Shown here piece by piece: positions 45,308 through 57,690 of a stretch of DNA of 64,000 bases. The stretch covers positions 307,550 through 371,549 of the forward strand of contig NZ_BMXR01000005.1 in assembly GCF_014651855.1 (NCBI RefSeq), in the 5' to 3' direction. Made by a program: the position numbers and the translations under genes. Origin of the DNA: Saccharospirillum salsuginis. GTDB lineage: Bacteria; Pseudomonadota; Gammaproteobacteria; Pseudomonadales; Natronospirillaceae. The notes under the pieces are model-generated. The model saw only the letters and a list, made by a program, of their open reading frames with translations. It was not told where the DNA came from and searched no databases. Each line of letters begins with the position of its first letter. Position 1 is the stretch's first letter.

Positions 45308-45321
45308 TGTAAGCGCTTTCA
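45308..45321. promoter_or_regulatory. LacI-type operator O3
   Basis: TGTAAGCGCTTTCA is the exact reverse complement of O1, with centres 59 bases apart, a spacing that would permit looping by a bivalent regulator. Confidence 0.75.
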
Positions 45322-45433
45322 CGAAACGATAACCCAAGGGTTCTTTTGCCGTCAATGATTTTCTGGCGATTGGGAATTCGTATGTGGAGACGAACACCGA
45401 GCGAGTGGAGCACCCGCTCGGGTGCGATGAAAA

Positions 45434-45503
45434 CCGGGTCCCGTGGTCCGGCGGGTTTCGACAGGTCGCATCGGCCGTCCTGCCGCTTGTCCCACGGACC
45501 CGG
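45434..45503. terminator. Long hairpin downstream of the M16 peptidase gene
   Basis: CCGGGTCCCGTGG (45434-45446) and CCACGGACCCGG (45492-45503) pair with one bulged base over a 45-base loop that itself folds. It lacks a U-run, so its action as a terminator is uncertain. It follows the M16 stop (minus strand). Confidence 0.4.
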
Positions 45504-45517
45504 TTCAAGTCAGAGGA

Positions 45518-48340
45518 TTAATTCTTGCGCGGTTCGATGGTCAGAATCAAACGATCCTCACTGGACTGAACCCGGGACAGAAACTGTCGGCTGTCCTTGA
45601 GACCGATGGTCTCCCGGATCTTGTCCATGCGGGTGTAATCCTCAAGCGTCCGGTCCGTCCGGGTGAAGAATTCCATATCTTCGAGGATTTCGTAGAGGTT
45701 GTTTCGCATCCGACGGTCGCTCTCCTCGTCCTGGCGTTTCACCATCTCGAGGCGATCGTCCGTCAGCCAGATGTCCGGTTCAGCCAGGGCGGTTTCGACT
45801 GTGTCAAGAACGGCCTCGGCGCGCGCCGGTGCGGTGGATGTGTTGATGATCAGGTAGGTGGCCGGAATTTCCGGTTCAGCCTGATCGACCCCGACGGTAA
45901 CGTCGTAGCTGTCGCCCTGGGCTTCGCGGATCTCACTCATCAGGTAGTCTTCCAGCATAGCGGCGGTGAGATTGGCCGTCTTTCTCTGGCTCTGATCCCA
46001 AATGGCCTCGGTCAAGCGAATGCGCATATCGATGTCGGTCCGGTCCTCGCCGTGGGCCGGTACCCTGACGCGCTGTTGGCCCGACCAATGGTAGGGGTCG
46101 ACAGCACCGTCGCTGACATCCGGCAGCGGGACGCCCGCCAGATTGGCTTCCAGAGCATCGACCAGATCATCCTGCCCGACGTTGCCGATCACGAACAGGT
46201 CGAGACCGGTGCCCTTGGCGAGCCATTGGCTTTGGTAGTCGGTCAGGCTTTCAACGGTGACGCCTTCGAGATCATCGAGCGTCAGGGTGGCGAACCCGGG
46301 CTGGTCGATGATAAAGGGCTTGATGGCTGCTTCGGTGCGTCCGTTCGGTGTGTCCGGGAAAGCCGTCAGGTAGTCGCGCGTGCCGACCTGGTACTCTTCG
46401 ACCGTTGCGTCGGCAAACGTCATCGGCTGCATCTGATGGGCGATCATCGCCAGCATCCAGTCGATCCCATCGGGCCGGCCGTCCCAATACAGACCACTGG
46501 ACGTGTCGAAGCTGTAGACGCTGCCATCGATACCGTGCTGGTTCTGCCAGTCCAGATAGGCCGAATGACTCATAGTCGCCGGCGGCGTATCCATGAGGGC
46601 GTTCGACCAGAAGAGGTCGAGCACGGCGTCCTCGCGTGATTTAACGGCGGTACCGCCCCGGCTGACCAGGTTGACGATGACCCGGTTTTGCTCGATATCG
46701 GTCGGGTAATACCAGACGGTCAACCCATTGCTGAGTTTCATCCGGATCAGGTTCGGAATTTCCGTGCCAACCGACAGCGTAACCTCACCCGGGCGGCGAT
46801 TCAGTGCGAGCTCCGACTGTTCGTCGATGACGACATCCATGGCCGCCACGGACCGGGAGGCGGTCTGTTCGATCACCGCCTGGAGTTCATCGGAGTTCCA
46901 ATCGGACACTTCATTCGGGGTGACCACGGCACCGGCGACAATTGGCGCCTCGGTGAGGTGCTTGCGCAACCAGACGTTAAAATCGTCATGCCGATAGTAG
47001 CTGTGCAGGTACTGACCGGCATCGATGTAGTCGTCCCAGTCGAACAGGGTCATGCCGCTCTCGGTGACAAATTTGATCCAGTCTAGACGCTCGGCCGCGG
47101 AATAGTCGGCCAGCGCATCGCCCTGAACAGTCAGGTCGTTGATCAGCCGGCGGCCATAGAGCTGATATTCCTCTTTGCTGATGCCGTGCTGGATCAACTG
47201 TTGCCAAAGCGATTCCAGATCGGCGGCGTGGTCCACCGACAGCGGGCCTCGCGGTGAGGCGATCAGGTCGATGACGTAGGCGTCGTCCTCCTGGAAATAG
47301 GCATAGACCTCGACGTCCACCATCGGCGTCTGCTGATCGCCCCATTGCTCGCTGCGCTCTTCCAGCGCCTTGATCAACAGTTCGCTGAACAATTCATCCT
47401 GCTGGCCGGGCACGGTGGTCAAGGGATCCGGACGCAATACCCGCCCCTGTTCGAGGTAGCTGCCGGTGATGGTTTCATCGCTGGCGACCCAGTAGCGACC
47501 GCCCTGATAATCGACCTCGGGCCGGTTCGGTTCAAAGTCGGTTGCCCGGGGCAGATCGGCGAAGGCTTTGTGGATCTGGTATTGGGCGTCGCCCAGGCTG
47601 AGTCCGCCGGAGACATAGAGTGTCATTCGGTCGGCCCGGTAGGTCCGTTCGTAGAGGGCGCGCAGCGACTCGGCGGTGGCCTGTTCGATACTTTCCGGCG
47701 TGCCGATCGGCAGACGTTCGATGTAGTCGGTGCCCTGATACAGACTCTGATACTGCTGCAACCAGACCGGGGCTTCGCCGGAATTGCCCAGTCGCCATTC
47801 TTCGATAACGACGCCTTTTTCGGCTTCGACCTCGGCCGGGTCGAATTGAATGCCGCCGGCCCAGTCCGCCAGGACCTGATACGCTTCGGTAACCAGGTCC
47901 GGTTGGTCGGCGGGTACGCTCAACTGGTAGACGGTTTCGTCGAAGTCGGTGTAGGCGTTGATGTCGCCGCCGAAGTCCATGCCGGTGGATTTTAGGTAGT
48001 CGGTGAGGCTTTGGCCCGGGTAGTGTTCGGTGCCGTTGAACGCCATGTGTTCGATGAAGTGGGCGTACCCCAATTCGTCCTGGGCTTCGTCCAGAGAGCC
48101 GAAGTCGACCTTGAGACGGAATTCGACGGTGGAGGCGTTTTCGGCCCAGGTGTCGATGTGGTAATTGAACCCGTTGGGCAGTTCGCCGGAGACGACTTCT
48201 TCGTTGTCGTACAGGGCGATGAGTTCGTGGTCCGGTGTGAGGGATTGCTGGCCGGCCATGCTGGCGCAGCCGGTCAGGATGATCGTGCCGATCCAGGTGG
48301 TTGGGTGCCGGAGGATGGCGTTCCTTGTAGAGGTGGTCAC
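45518..48340 (-). CDS. M16-family zinc peptidase lipoprotein (pitrilysin/insulinase type)
   Basis: A 940-residue periplasmic metallopeptidase. The lipoprotein signal ends in LTGC (Cys 25). The inverted zinc motif HxxEH is complete as H94-F-I-E97-H98 in GYAHFIEHMAFNG, with the distal glutamate in EKGVVIEEW. Two M16 halves follow, each with an inactive-type C-terminal domain, as in the roughly 930-residue PqqL-like group. M16 enzymes degrade short peptides inside a closed chamber. The substrate is unknown. It is monocistronic; a family A repeat precedes its promoter region. Confidence 0.9.
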   Translation of the reverse strand: MTTSTRNAILRHPTTWIGTIILTGCASMAGQQSLTPDHELIALYDNEEVVSGELPNGFNYHIDTWAENASTVEFRLKVDFGSLDEAQDELGYAHFIEHMAFNGTEHYPGQSLTDYLKSTGMDFGGDINAYTDFDETVYQLSVPADQPDLVTEAYQVLADWAGGIQFDPAEVEAEKGVVIEEWRLGNSGEAPVWLQQYQSLYQGTDYIERLPIGTPESIEQATAESLRALYERTYRADRMTLYVSGGLSLGDAQYQIHKAFADLPRATDFEPNRPEVDYQGGRYWVASDETITGSYLEQGRVLRPDPLTTVPGQQDELFSELLIKALEERSEQWGDQQTPMVDVEVYAYFQEDDAYVIDLIASPRGPLSVDHAADLESLWQQLIQHGISKEEYQLYGRRLINDLTVQGDALADYSAAERLDWIKFVTESGMTLFDWDDYIDAGQYLHSYYRHDDFNVWLRKHLTEAPIVAGAVVTPNEVSDWNSDELQAVIEQTASRSVAAMDVVIDEQSELALNRRPGEVTLSVGTEIPNLIRMKLSNGLTVWYYPTDIEQNRVIVNLVSRGGTAVKSREDAVLDLFWSNALMDTPPATMSHSAYLDWQNQHGIDGSVYSFDTSSGLYWDGRPDGIDWMLAMIAHQMQPMTFADATVEEYQVGTRDYLTAFPDTPNGRTEAAIKPFIIDQPGFATLTLDDLEGVTVESLTDYQSQWLAKGTGLDLFVIGNVGQDDLVDALEANLAGVPLPDVSDGAVDPYHWSGQQRVRVPAHGEDRTDIDMRIRLTEAIWDQSQRKTANLTAAMLEDYLMSEIREAQGDSYDVTVGVDQAEPEIPATYLIINTSTAPARAEAVLDTVETALAEPDIWLTDDRLEMVKRQDEESDRRMRNNLYEILEDMEFFTRTDRTLEDYTRMDKIRETIGLKDSRQFLSRVQSSEDRLILTIEPRKN

Positions 48341-48418
48341 TGCTTACCTTTCCTTCTGGTTCTGGTTGATTGCGGTGGTTTGTCGTTGGGTTGGTTGGAT
48401 TGCCAAGGATCGCGCCCG

Positions 48419-48515
48419 CTGCCGGGGACACTCATCCGGGGTCGCCGTGAACCCGTCCATGGGGGCTTGGCTTCGGCATCCTTGCCTCAGACATCCCCGG
48501 CTGAGCATCCCCGGC
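48419..48515. repeat. Dispersed structured repeat, family A, copy 10
   Basis: Arms CTGCCGGGGACACTCATCC / GGCTGAGCATCCCCGGCA (imperfect), core CGCCGTGAACCCGTCCATGGGGGC (reverse orientation) and centre TCGGCATCCTTGCC. It lies between the M16 gene and the four-gene ketosynthase operon. Confidence 0.75.
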
Positions 48516-48582
48516 ATCGATCGCTTGAACCGGTGGTTACATCAGCATCCAATCCCACAAACCGGGGGACTGATTACCACGG

Positions 48583-49434
48583 TCATTCTAACTGATTAAC
48601 TGTATATTCAGCGTCTTCAAATTGCTTCAACAGACCTTGTTTACCCTGTAAATGCAAAGCGCCGACGGCGATGCATTCGGTCGCGGTTTTATCGTCGAGT
48701 TCGAGCAAAATGTCCAGCCAGTTCTGATTGCGTTGGTGAATTAAAATTGCTTCCAGGCCGGGGTATTCGTTCAGTCCGGCGACTTGATAAAGCGTATTGA
48801 GGTCACCGGATTTCCAGGCTTGTACCATGTCGGTAATCAGACGTTCCATGGTGTTGAGTTCGGTGAGGGTTTGTTCGATGAAGGTGTCGGCGTCGAGTTC
48901 GCCGGCCTGGTTAAGGAAGTTGAATTGTTCCATCGGGGTTTCGAGGTAGCGAACCGGTAAGTCTTTGGCCTTGGCTTGTTGATGCAGGTGGGTGTCGATA
49001 CCGTATTGCGGTTGGAAGCCGAGGTTGGTCATGGCGGTGGTGGATAGGATGACGCCGGCGGCCCAGGGTTTGAGTGGCAACAGGATGGCGATGGGCAGGC
49101 CTTGATTGGCGGCTTCTTTTTTCAAAGATTCGAAGACGTCGGGGCTGAGTTCGTTGTTGAGCAGACGGCCGGAAGGCAGGCGCATGGCGTCCTGGATTTG
49201 CAGCATGAGCTCGGGGTTTTCCATGGCGTCGAGGTCGGTTTCGAGCCAGAGCCGGTCGCATTGGTCGAAGGTGGCCTGGTAGACGTCGGGCAGTGGGTGG
49301 TCGCTGTGGCGTAACAGGTGAAAGGTGCCGAAGAAGTAGACGGTGTTGGAGCCCTCGGCTTGCCAGATGGGTGCGGCCTGTGTGGTCGCTGTCAGTGCCA
49401 GAAGGACGATGAGGGCGCGGGTGATGAGGGTCAT
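48583..49434 (-). CDS. TraB/GumN family exported protein
   Basis: A 283-residue protein with a signal peptide (about 1-20: TRALIVLLALTATTQA) and the TraB/GumN (PF01963) hallmarks: YFFGTFHLLR (GTxH at 36-39) near the start and AVGALHLQGKQGLL near the end (about 257-270). The family is related to Tiki-type metalloproteases and to pheromone-shutdown TraB; the activity of most bacterial members is unproven. It is the last gene of the ketosynthase operon, with its start overlapping the previous stop by four bases, so it is likely produced with that pathway. It may act in the periplasm. Confidence 0.85.
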   Translation of the reverse strand: MTLITRALIVLLALTATTQAAPIWQAEGSNTVYFFGTFHLLRHSDHPLPDVYQATFDQCDRLWLETDLDAMENPELMLQIQDAMRLPSGRLLNNELSPDVFESLKKEAANQGLPIAILLPLKPWAAGVILSTTAMTNLGFQPQYGIDTHLHQQAKAKDLPVRYLETPMEQFNFLNQAGELDADTFIEQTLTELNTMERLITDMVQAWKSGDLNTLYQVAGLNEYPGLEAILIHQRNQNWLDILLELDDKTATECIAVGALHLQGKQGLLKQFEDAEYTVNQLE

Positions 49435-50327
49435 GATTCGGTTTCCTGTTGCTGTTGCTCTTGCTGACGTTTACGTTGACGCAGGTAGGCGTGCAGCATT
49501 TCGGCGTCGAGGCCGTGCAGCATGAGGCGAAAGCCGGATTGCAGTGTGATGAACGGTACCATCGGGTGGCGGTTGTTGACGACGCCGATGAGTAAGGGGT
49601 CCTGCACCAGTTGGCTGACGTAGAGGGCGACGGTTTCATCCAGTTGCAGGGAATTGGCCGCGCGCCAGAAGTCGTGGTCGGTCAGCAGCAGGGAATACAT
49701 CGGCACATAGGCTTCGATGGCGGTCTGCAGGTCGATGACATTGGTGCGGCCCTGTTCACCCGGGTCGAAGTCGAATTCGCCGTCGGTAATGGCGTCGAAG
49801 TTGAGGCGTTCGGGTGGCTCGATCTCGCGGCCTTGTTGTTGCAGTGTCTGGTTCAGTTCGAGGATGAAGTTGTAGATGTTGAGGTCGTGCACCAGGAAGG
49901 CGTCGTCTTTCAAATCCGCGAGGTTTTTCGGGCGCAGCGGTTGCGTGGATTCGATGGTAACACCGGTATTGTCGGCGATGAATTTCAAAATCTCGGTGCC
50001 GATGTGGAAGTGGCGCAGGATCAGGTAATTGCTGTCGCGGCGGACGAAGTGTTTCAGGCCCCAATAGATGGTGCGATGCAGCGCCTTGGGCCAGGCCCAG
50101 CGACGCGGCAACACCATGCGAATCAGTTTGACCAGGATGATGCCGAGCCGCGCCAGGGGCCGCAGGATGGGCAGCAGGTAGCGACGCGAGCGGGAGTTGT
50201 AGCCGCGCAACAGGGCCCGTTTGGCCTCGTCGTGAATGGGCAGGCTGCGGTCGAGGTAGAGCGCCAACCAGGGGTTGGGGTCGGCGCGGTCGATGCGTTG
50301 ACGGTCGAAATCCAGATCCCAATTCAC
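49431..50327 (-). CDS. Conserved protein of unknown function in the ketosynthase operon
   Basis: I do not recognise a characterised family in this 298-residue protein. It starts MNWDLDFDRQRIDRADPNPWLALYLDRSLPIHDEAKRA. It has a very basic amphipathic or hydrophobic stretch at about 48-80 (YLLPILRPLARLGIILVKLIRMVLPRRW) that could lie on or in the membrane, and a mixed alpha-helical body with HFHIGTEILKF (107-117) and a charged Asp/Glu-rich middle. It ends in a glutamine-rich tail (RQQEQQQQETES). It overlaps its neighbours by four bases on both sides, so it belongs firmly to the four-gene operon. The conserved histidines (RHFHIGTE) might hint at a metal site; that is speculative. Confidence 0.75.
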   Translation of the reverse strand: MNWDLDFDRQRIDRADPNPWLALYLDRSLPIHDEAKRALLRGYNSRSRRYLLPILRPLARLGIILVKLIRMVLPRRWAWPKALHRTIYWGLKHFVRRDSNYLILRHFHIGTEILKFIADNTGVTIESTQPLRPKNLADLKDDAFLVHDLNIYNFILELNQTLQQQGREIEPPERLNFDAITDGEFDFDPGEQGRTNVIDLQTAIEAYVPMYSLLLTDHDFWRAANSLQLDETVALYVSQLVQDPLLIGVVNNRHPMVPFITLQSGFRLMLHGLDAEMLHAYLRQRKRQQEQQQQETES

Positions 50328-51001
50328 CCGTAGTGCCCCACTTCTTCCAGTTGCAACAGGTACAACCGTGCGGTGACGGTCGCGGTCTCGACAATGGCAT
50401 CCGCCATGCCGGGTGTATCCAGAATGCCACTGCCCAGCGCCGCTTCCAATTCGTTCAGGTGGTCCGGGTCGTGATCGGCGTGGTAGCGGTAAAAGGTCAC
50501 CTGTTCATCGGTCAGCGACAGCGCATCGGTAACCGCTTCTGCGAAGGTGCGGGCGAACCATTGGCCGAGCCCTTCGATGATGAACATGGCACCCATCAGG
50601 TCGAACGGGTTCGGTTGGCTGGCGCGCTGGAACATCCAGGCGGACAAGGCGACCGAGCCGATGTTCTTGCGTGCGGCATCCAGGTCGGACGGGTCGCCAT
50701 CGCAGGCAGTATAGTCATGGGCCAGCATCGCATAGTCCCGATGCTCGGTCACGGCATGACGCAGGAACTGAGAGCGCAGTTCCAGATGCGGGCGGGTGAC
50801 CGAGGAGGCGGCGCGGGCGATCCAGGCGCTGCCATCCAGCACCTGGGCATAGTGGTCTTTGAGCAACATCCGGTAATCGGCGAGTCGCAACCGGCTTTCA
50901 CGGGCGTCTCGGATAATGGGTACCGTTAATAGCCGGCTTTCGAATTCGGTCCAGACGCGGGTCAGGCGACGCATCAGGTGTTGGACATCGGTTTGGCTCA
51001 T
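50324..51001 (-). CDS. Heme-oxygenase-fold iron-containing redox enzyme (TenA/PqqC/HDO-like)
   Basis: A 225-residue all-helical protein that fits the heme-oxygenase-like superfamily (iron-containing redox enzymes, UndA/SznF-type diiron oxidases, TenA, PqqC). Candidate metal ligands occur in the expected order: TEHRDYAMLAHDY (E86, H87, H95), FIIEGLGQWF (E143) and YHADHDPDHLNELE (H174, H177, D178, H181). This spacing is closer to the iron-binding HDO group than to TenA thiaminases. It is coupled to the unknown gene by a four-base overlap and lies 10 bases after the ketosynthase gene. An oxidative step on a ketosynthase product is the natural guess. Confidence 0.78.
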   Translation of the reverse strand: MSQTDVQHLMRRLTRVWTEFESRLLTVPIIRDARESRLRLADYRMLLKDHYAQVLDGSAWIARAASSVTRPHLELRSQFLRHAVTEHRDYAMLAHDYTACDGDPSDLDAARKNIGSVALSAWMFQRASQPNPFDLMGAMFIIEGLGQWFARTFAEAVTDALSLTDEQVTFYRYHADHDPDHLNELEAALGSGILDTPGMADAIVETATVTARLYLLQLEEVGHYG

Positions 51002-51011
51002 GGTCGGCTCC

Positions 51012-52124
51012 TTATACCACCGTCAAATGCATAAATGCCGCCAGAGCGCGGCCGCTTTCCGGCACAAAACACAGCACGGTCTGGCCGGGTTGCGGATCGG
51101 TGGAGCGCAACCAGTCGTCCAGCATGACGAAAACCGAGGCACTGCCGGTGTTGCCCCGGGTTTCGAGGTTGTTGAACCAGCGCTCGGTCGGGATCATGGC
51201 GCCGGTGGCCTCGAGCAGACGCTCCATTTCCCGGCCCAGCGACCTGGCCGAATAATGCGGCAGGAAGGCGTCGATGTCCCCGGGTTCGATTCCGTGCTTG
51301 TCCAGTACTTCCAGATAGTAGCCGACCCAGACCGGGAAGATCTGGTAGAGCAGTTTGAGGTCCTGTTTCAGCGTCAGCGCGCCAGCCTGATGGGCTTCCC
51401 CCGGTGAGCGATAGTGACTCCAGACCTCGGTGTCATGGCGATTGTCGGCCATGCCGGCGTACATGCAGGCCGGGAAACGGTCGGCGAACGACCGTTGCTC
51501 GATCCAGTCGATGCGCAGGCTGCGGCCACTCGCCGCCGGTTCGGGTTCGATCAGGACGGCACCGGCCCCGTCGGACAGCGTCCAGCGCAGGAATTCCACA
51601 CCCGGATCGGGGTTGTCCCGGTAGCTTTCGGCATAGAAGTCCGGTTGGAACCAGCGGCAGGCGCTTTCACTGCCACTGGCCACGGCCGCCTCGGACTGAC
51701 CGCTCTGCACACTGAACTGAGCCATTTTGAGGGCCATCAGGCTGCTGGCGCACACACTCTGGAAGGAAGCGATTTCGAGATTGGCGATCCCCAGTTCGGC
51801 CTGGACGGCGCTGGCAAAGCCGGGGACCAGCAGGTCGCCCTGAGTGGTGCCGGTGGCCAGAAAATCGAGCCGGTCGTCGCGGCAACGCCCTTGGGTCAGG
51901 GCTTCCCGGACGGCGTTGGCGGCCAGTTGGGCATTGCTGTGGGTGATTTGGCCATCCGCCGTGCGGGTGTAGTGGCGCTGGCGAATACCGTTGCGGCGCA
52001 GGGTCGCGCGACCGAGACGGCGATGTTCGTCGCCGAGTTCGCCGATGTAGGTTTCCATGGCGTCGTTGGTGATCGGCTCGCCGGGCAGGAAGGCTCCGGT
52101 ACCGGTGATGTAGACGGGTCTCAT
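51012..52124 (-). CDS. 3-oxoacyl-ACP synthase III-like ketosynthase (FabH / DarB-StlD-like)
   Basis: A 370-residue thiolase-fold condensing enzyme. The catalytic triad of type III ketosynthases is complete: C125 in SVCASSLM, H290 in LPHYSARS and N325 in ETRGNTGSAS. The strips YITGTGAFLPGEPITN, LATGTTQGDLLVPGFAS and WTLSDGAGAVLI resemble the DarB/StlD subgroup that makes dialkylresorcinols and cyclohexanediones more than housekeeping FabH, from memory of those proteins. It is longer than FabH (about 317). It is the first gene of a four-gene operon without fab genes or an acyl carrier protein, so it probably acts in specialised lipid or secondary metabolism. Confidence 0.85.
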   Translation of the reverse strand: MRPVYITGTGAFLPGEPITNDAMETYIGELGDEHRRLGRATLRRNGIRQRHYTRTADGQITHSNAQLAANAVREALTQGRCRDDRLDFLATGTTQGDLLVPGFASAVQAELGIANLEIASFQSVCASSLMALKMAQFSVQSGQSEAAVASGSESACRWFQPDFYAESYRDNPDPGVEFLRWTLSDGAGAVLIEPEPAASGRSLRIDWIEQRSFADRFPACMYAGMADNRHDTEVWSHYRSPGEAHQAGALTLKQDLKLLYQIFPVWVGYYLEVLDKHGIEPGDIDAFLPHYSARSLGREMERLLEATGAMIPTERWFNNLETRGNTGSASVFVMLDDWLRSTDPQPGQTVLCFVPESGRALAAFMHLTVV

Positions 52125-52249
52125 CCTTGGCGCTTCTCCATCGCTAAAGATGACCTGGACTATACCAGTCGGAGCTCAATAAATGGAATAGTCACTTTTC
52201 AATACACTATTGAGCAAATCGACCGAATGCCGTCCCTGGCAGACAGGCG

Positions 52250-53182
52250 TCAGGATTTGGAGTGTTTCAGCACTTCGGCCAGACCGGCCACAGCCCCGCC
52301 AACATTCGACAGTTCGGCCGGGATGATCATGGAGTTATTGGTCTTCGCCAACTTGCCGAACTCGCCGACGTACTGCTCGGCGATGCGCAGGCTGACCGCA
52401 TCCTTGCCACCCGGGGTCTGGATGGCCTCGGCGATCTTGCGCAGCCCTTCGGCCGTGGCGGTGGCGATCAGTTCGATCTCCTGGGCCCGACCTTCGGCTT
52501 CGTTGATTTGCTTCTGCTTTTCCGCCTCGGACAGATTGATCACTTCCTGCTTCTGACCTTCGGAGACATTGATCATTGCCTGGCGTTCGCCCTCGGACTT
52601 GGCGATGGCCGCCCGGCGTTCACGTTCAGCGCGCATTTGCTGTTCCAACGCATCCTTGATGCTGTCCGGCAGGGCGATGTCCGAGATTTCGTAACGCAGC
52701 ACCTTGATGCCCCAGGGGGAAGCCGCTTCATCGAGCGCCTGAACCACGACTTCATTGATCTTGGCCCGCTCTTCGAAGGTTTTATCCAGATCGGTCTGAC
52801 CGATCACCGAACGCATCGTGGTCTGCGCCAACTGACTGGCCGCATTGCGGTAGTTGTCCACGCCGTAACTGGCTTTGTGCGCGTCGATGACCTGAATATA
52901 CAGCACGCCGTCGATGCCGACCTGGATGTTGTCCTTGGTCACGCAGTCCTGCTGCGCCACATCGATCACTTCTTCTTTCAGGGTGTGCTGGTACGCCACC
53001 TTGTCGATGAACGGAATCAGGATGTGGAAACCGGAATCGAGCGTCTTGTGGTACTTACCCAGGCGCTCGACCACGTAATTGGACCGCTGCGGCACAATGC
53101 GCGCAGTCTTGAGGATGATGATGATAACGGCCAGGGCAAAACCGATGGCCAGGAAGGTTCCGATGTCGTTGAACAGTTCCAT
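52250..53182 (-). CDS. SPFH/band 7 membrane protein (QmcA/paraslipin-like)
   Basis: A 310-residue stomatin-family protein. One N-terminal membrane helix (about 8-26: FLAIGFALAVIIIILKTA) is followed by the band 7 domain (VPQRSNYVVERLGKYHKTLDSGFHILIPFIDKV) and a long coiled-coil rich in Glu, Lys and Arg (about 180-250: ALEQQMRAERERRAAIAKSEGERQA). It forms oligomeric membrane microdomains and is usually partnered by an NfeD protein, which is encoded just upstream on the same strand (41-base gap). This is the same pair as qmcA/ybbK in E. coli. Confidence 0.92.
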   Translation of the reverse strand: MELFNDIGTFLAIGFALAVIIIILKTARIVPQRSNYVVERLGKYHKTLDSGFHILIPFIDKVAYQHTLKEEVIDVAQQDCVTKDNIQVGIDGVLYIQVIDAHKASYGVDNYRNAASQLAQTTMRSVIGQTDLDKTFEERAKINEVVVQALDEAASPWGIKVLRYEISDIALPDSIKDALEQQMRAERERRAAIAKSEGERQAMINVSEGQKQEVINLSEAEKQKQINEAEGRAQEIELIATATAEGLRKIAEAIQTPGGKDAVSLRIAEQYVGEFGKLAKTNNSMIIPAELSNVGGAVAGLAEVLKHSKS

Positions 53183-53223
53183 GGATGGTCCTTATCGAGA
53201 GAGTAAAGGGAAGAGTGTCAGTA

Positions 53224-53670
53224 TCACTCCGGTTTATTGCGGGATACGGTCAGTCGGATGCCCTCGTTGGCAACCACCCAGGCCACATCTCCGGCTTTCA
53301 AATCGTCGTCGGACAACGCATCCCAGGCCACGCCATTGAGGACCACGCGTCCGGCGCCCTGGTGAAAATCGCGCTCGACCGTCACCCGCTCGCCGATGTC
53401 CTTTTGAAAGTCCATCGACCCGCCGCCCTGGTCGACACTGTCGCCCAGGAATATGCCTTTCAGGCGTTTACGGGCCAGCAACAGGGTGGACAGGCTGACA
53501 ACGCCAAAGACCAGCATTTGCCAGGTCAGGCTTTCGATCACGCCCGCCCACAGGAGGACGCCCGTGGCGATGGCGCCGATACCGATAAAGACGGCGATTA
53601 TGCTGGTGGCGAGCAGTTCCGAGAGGATCAGAGTGACACCGACGATGATCCAGATTACAGCGGTGGGCAT
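53224..53670 (-). CDS. NfeD-family membrane protein
   Basis: A 148-residue short NfeD protein: three hydrophobic helices in the first 80 residues (IWIIVGVTLILSELLATSIIAVFIGIGAIATGVLLW, then LTWQMLVFGVVSLSTLLL) and a C-terminal OB-fold domain (about 90-146: GERVTVERDFHQGAGRVVLNGVAWDA). NfeD proteins partner stomatin-family proteins in membrane domains. It precedes the SPFH gene in one transcription unit. Confidence 0.92.
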   Translation of the reverse strand: MPTAVIWIIVGVTLILSELLATSIIAVFIGIGAIATGVLLWAGVIESLTWQMLVFGVVSLSTLLLARKRLKGIFLGDSVDQGGGSMDFQKDIGERVTVERDFHQGAGRVVLNGVAWDALSDDDLKAGDVAWVVANEGIRLTVSRNKPE

Positions 53671-53744
53671 GAAGAAGTGACCTCCTTGGTCGAATCAGCA
53701 AGGCCTGCCACTTTATCCTTGGCAGACCCTCAATGGAAGACAGG

Positions 53745-54221
<477 letters not shown>

Positions 54222-54399
54222 AGTCGGTCTTCCTGCTCTCTGGCCGGCCGCCGTGGCCGGTGTGTGAATTCGGGTTGTCGAGGAGTCCCTCAACATCAAT
54301 AGACCGCCGGGCTGAGTATTGGGCTCAACCTTGGGGGCGGTTTGAATCGAATACTGCTCCCGTACATCCTGTATCCGCAGAATAGGTACATCCATATAC

Positions 54400-54428
54400 A
54401 AAAAAGGGCGCCCGAGGCGCCCTTTTCA
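54400..54428 (-). terminator. Rho-independent terminator of carAB
   Basis: A perfect 11-bp stem (AAAAGGGCGCC at 54402-54412, loop CGA, GGCGCCCTTTT at 54416-54426). Read on the minus strand it is followed by TTTTTGTATATGG. It lies 22 bases past the carB stop. Sequence on its far side (TACATCCATATAC) resembles that at the 16525 terminator. Confidence 0.85.
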
Positions 54429-54449
54429 TCAAAGCCTTGGGCGGCTCGG

Positions 54450-57683
<3,234 letters not shown>

Positions 57684-57690
57684 GGGTCTC

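Larger units (their letters stand above)
45211..45517. other. Control region of the beta-glucan operon and 3' region of the M16 gene
   Basis: No gene is seen in 307 bases. The left part has three LacI-type operator sequences (45249-45321). The right part has two hairpins: ACCGAGCG/CGCTCGGGT (45396-45423) and CCGGGTCCCGTGG/CCACGGACCCGG (45434-45503), the latter 14 bases past the M16 stop. Confidence 0.6.
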
